A DNA stretch of 64,000 nucleotides. Source: Rhodophyticola porphyridii. Lineage in GTDB: Bacteria; Pseudomonadota; Alphaproteobacteria; Rhodobacterales; Rhodobacteraceae. Location: assembly GCF_003688285.1 (NCBI RefSeq), contig NZ_RCNT01000001.1, positions 372,001 through 436,000 of the forward strand. The letters run 5' to 3'. The notes beneath the pieces are model-generated. The model did not search any database. It was not told the DNA's origin and worked only from the letters and a program-made list of their open reading frames with translations. Each line of letters starts with the position of its first letter. Position 1 is the first letter of the stretch. The translations under genes were made by a program, and so were the position numbers. Shown piece by piece: positions 62,741 through 64,000 of the stretch.

Positions 62741-62764
62741 CGCGCCCGGAGGCGGCCGGGCGCG
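62741..62764 (-). terminator. Hairpin terminator after leuA
   Basis: CGCGCCCGG and CCGGGCGCG pair perfectly over 9 bases with a 6-base loop, starting 1 base after the leuA stop. There is no T-run, so termination may need Rho or only be partial. Confidence 0.5.
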
Positions 62765-62765
62765 G

Positions 62766-64000
62766 TCAGGAGACGTCTTTGTAAGACACCTCTTTCAGGT
62801 CGCCGCCGGTCTTTTCGCGGCGCAAAATCAGCCGGTTGAGCGCGTTGACATAGGCCTTGACACTGGCCACTACGGTGTCCGTGTCCGCCGACTGGCCGGT
62901 GGCGATGCGGCCTTCTTCCTCCATCCGGACGCTGACCGTGGCTTGTGCATCGGTGCCTTCGGTGACTGCATTCACCTGATAAAGCTGCAAAACCGCCTGA
63001 TGGGGATAGATCGCCTTGACCGCGTTGAACGCGGCGTCGACTGGGCCGTCACCCGTGGCCTCGACCGATTTCTCGCGGCCATCGACGGATATGGTCATCG
63101 TTGCGCGTTGCGGGCCTTCGGTGCCGCAGACCACCGTCATCGAGACCAGTTGCAGATGGTCGGCCTGATCGGTGGCCGTGCTGTCGGTGACCAATGCGAT
63201 CAGGTCGTCGTCGAACACTTCCTTCTTGAGATCCGCCAGCGCCTTGAACCGGACGAAAACATCGTTCAGCTGGTTGTCGGCCAGATGGTACCCCAGATCG
63301 GACAGTTTGGAGCGCAGGGCGGCGCGGCCCGAATGCTTGCCCATCACGATATTGGTTTCGGCAAGCCCCACATCTTCGGGACGCATGATCTCGAAGGTCT
63401 CGGCATTTTTCAGCATCCCGTCCTGATGGATGCCGGATTCATGGGCAAAGGCGTTCTTGCCGACGATGGCCTTATTGAACTGCACCGCGAAGCCCGACAC
63501 CGTGGCGACCCGGCGGGAAATGTTCATGATCTTGGTGGAATCGATGCCCGTCGCATAGGGCATTATGTCATGGCGCACCTTCATCGCCATGACGACCTCT
63601 TCAAGCGCCGTATTGCCCGCGCGTTCGCCCAAGCCGTTGATCGTGCACTCGATTTGCCGTGCGCCGCCAGCGACCGCCGCCAGTGAATTCGCCGTCGCCA
63701 TGCCCAGATCGTTGTGGCAGTGGGTGGAGAAAACCACCTCGTCCGCGCCGGGCACTTCGGCGATCAGCCGCCGGATCAGATCGGCGGATTCATTGGGCGC
63801 GGTGTAACCAACAGTGTCGGGAATGTTGATGGTGGTGGCGCCGGCCCTGATTGCGATGTCCACGACGCGCGCCAGATACTCCCACTCCGTCCGGGTGGCG
63901 TCCATCGGGCTCCACTGAACGTTGTCGCAGAGGTTGCGGGCGTGGGTGACCGTGTCGTGGATACGCTCGGCCATCTCGTCCATGGTCAGGTTGGGGATCG
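62766..64000 (-). CDS. leuA: 2-isopropylmalate synthase, partial (5' end beyond the window)
   Basis: First enzyme of leucine synthesis, condensing acetyl-CoA with 2-oxoisovalerate. The visible 411 codons start in the barrel (IPNLTMDEMAERIHDTV) and include the metal-binding THCHNDLG, the GLGERAGNTALEEV motif and KNAFAHESGIHQDGM. The C-terminal part is the regulatory allosteric domain (VSMTVVCGTEGPQRATM), complete to the stop. The N-terminal roughly 110-120 residues lie outside the window. Confidence 0.95.
   Translation of the reverse strand, partial: IPNLTMDEMAERIHDTVTHARNLCDNVQWSPMDATRTEWEYLARVVDIAIRAGATTINIPDTVGYTAPNESADLIRRLIAEVPGADEVVFSTHCHNDLGMATANSLAAVAGGARQIECTINGLGERAGNTALEEVVMAMKVRHDIMPYATGIDSTKIMNISRRVATVSGFAVQFNKAIVGKNAFAHESGIHQDGMLKNAETFEIMRPEDVGLAETNIVMGKHSGRAALRSKLSDLGYHLADNQLNDVFVRFKALADLKKEVFDDDLIALVTDSTATDQADHLQLVSMTVVCGTEGPQRATMTISVDGREKSVEATGDGPVDAAFNAVKAIYPHQAVLQLYQVNAVTEGTDAQATVSVRMEEEGRIATGQSADTDTVVASVKAYVNALNRLILRREKTGGDLKEVSYKDVS

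Overview
The window reads as a continuous chromosomal segment of a GC-rich alphaproteobacterium, most likely of the Rhodobacterales (roseobacter-like). This is judged from gene content and order, not from any search: rpsU diverging from a COQ9 gene, the 46-residue aa3 oxidase subunit IV, a DUF1013/TrcR cell-cycle regulator, a long DmdC-like acyl-CoA dehydrogenase, and SPO-type operons with 4-base start/stop overlaps. About sixty protein genes, one tRNA and one SRP RNA are seen. There is no CRISPR array or rRNA operon, and no prophage.

Layout. 0.1-5 kb: RND efflux adaptor and permease. 5-7.5 kb: DsbD-alpha-like protein, YqgE, Sua5-type tRNA threonylcarbamoyl synthase. 7.6-11.7 kb: acyl-CoA dehydrogenase, metallo-beta-lactamase-fold hydrolase and DUF6173 protein, all overlapping, then oxidase subunit IV overlapping a lipoprotein gene. 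11.7-20.3 kb: rpsU/COQ9, quinone oxidoreductase, CDP-alcohol phosphatidyltransferase, an ArsR-SRPBCC-YciI operon, HAD phosphatase, clpS, an RsmC-like methyltransferase, SDR and aminotransferase. 20.3-25.2 kb: trcR, secreted RNase T2, and dnaX-ybaB-recR. 25.4-30.9 kb: ankyrin protein, TetR/hydrolase divergon, rsgA, SRP RNA, zinc metallopeptidase. 31-38.4 kb: NitT/TauT-type ABC importer, cyclic nucleotide phosphodiesterase/3'-nucleotidase, nudC, EamA transporter.

The only clearly accessory stretch is about 38.5-45.4 kb. It holds a class D beta-lactamase, a decayed IS5-family element, a 1113-residue membrane protein carrying DUF3857 and transglutaminase domains, the tail of an IS3-family transposase, a large serine recombinase that has lost its catalytic domain and carries an in-frame TAG, and finally the 3' end of tRNA-Gln. 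This looks like the eroded remains of an island next to the tRNA gene.

45.5-54.5 kb: BON-MscS channel, a capsule/Kdo operon (kpsT-kpsE-kdsA-phosphomannomutase), NhaA, and an ArsR-permease pair. 54.5-64 kb: uracil-DNA glycosylase-like protein, SseB-like protein, ghrA, the cell elongation operon mreB-mreC-mreD-mrdA-rodA, and leuA, which runs off the right edge.

No obviously new multi-gene system was found. The best candidates for follow-up are the N-terminally extended DUF3857/transglutaminase membrane protein in the island remnant, the lipoprotein with a possible permuted papain-like Cys/His pair coupled to oxidase subunit IV, and the TetR divergon with two mirror-image operators. No gap longer than 300 bases is without a feature: the largest (29664-30048) holds the SRP RNA.
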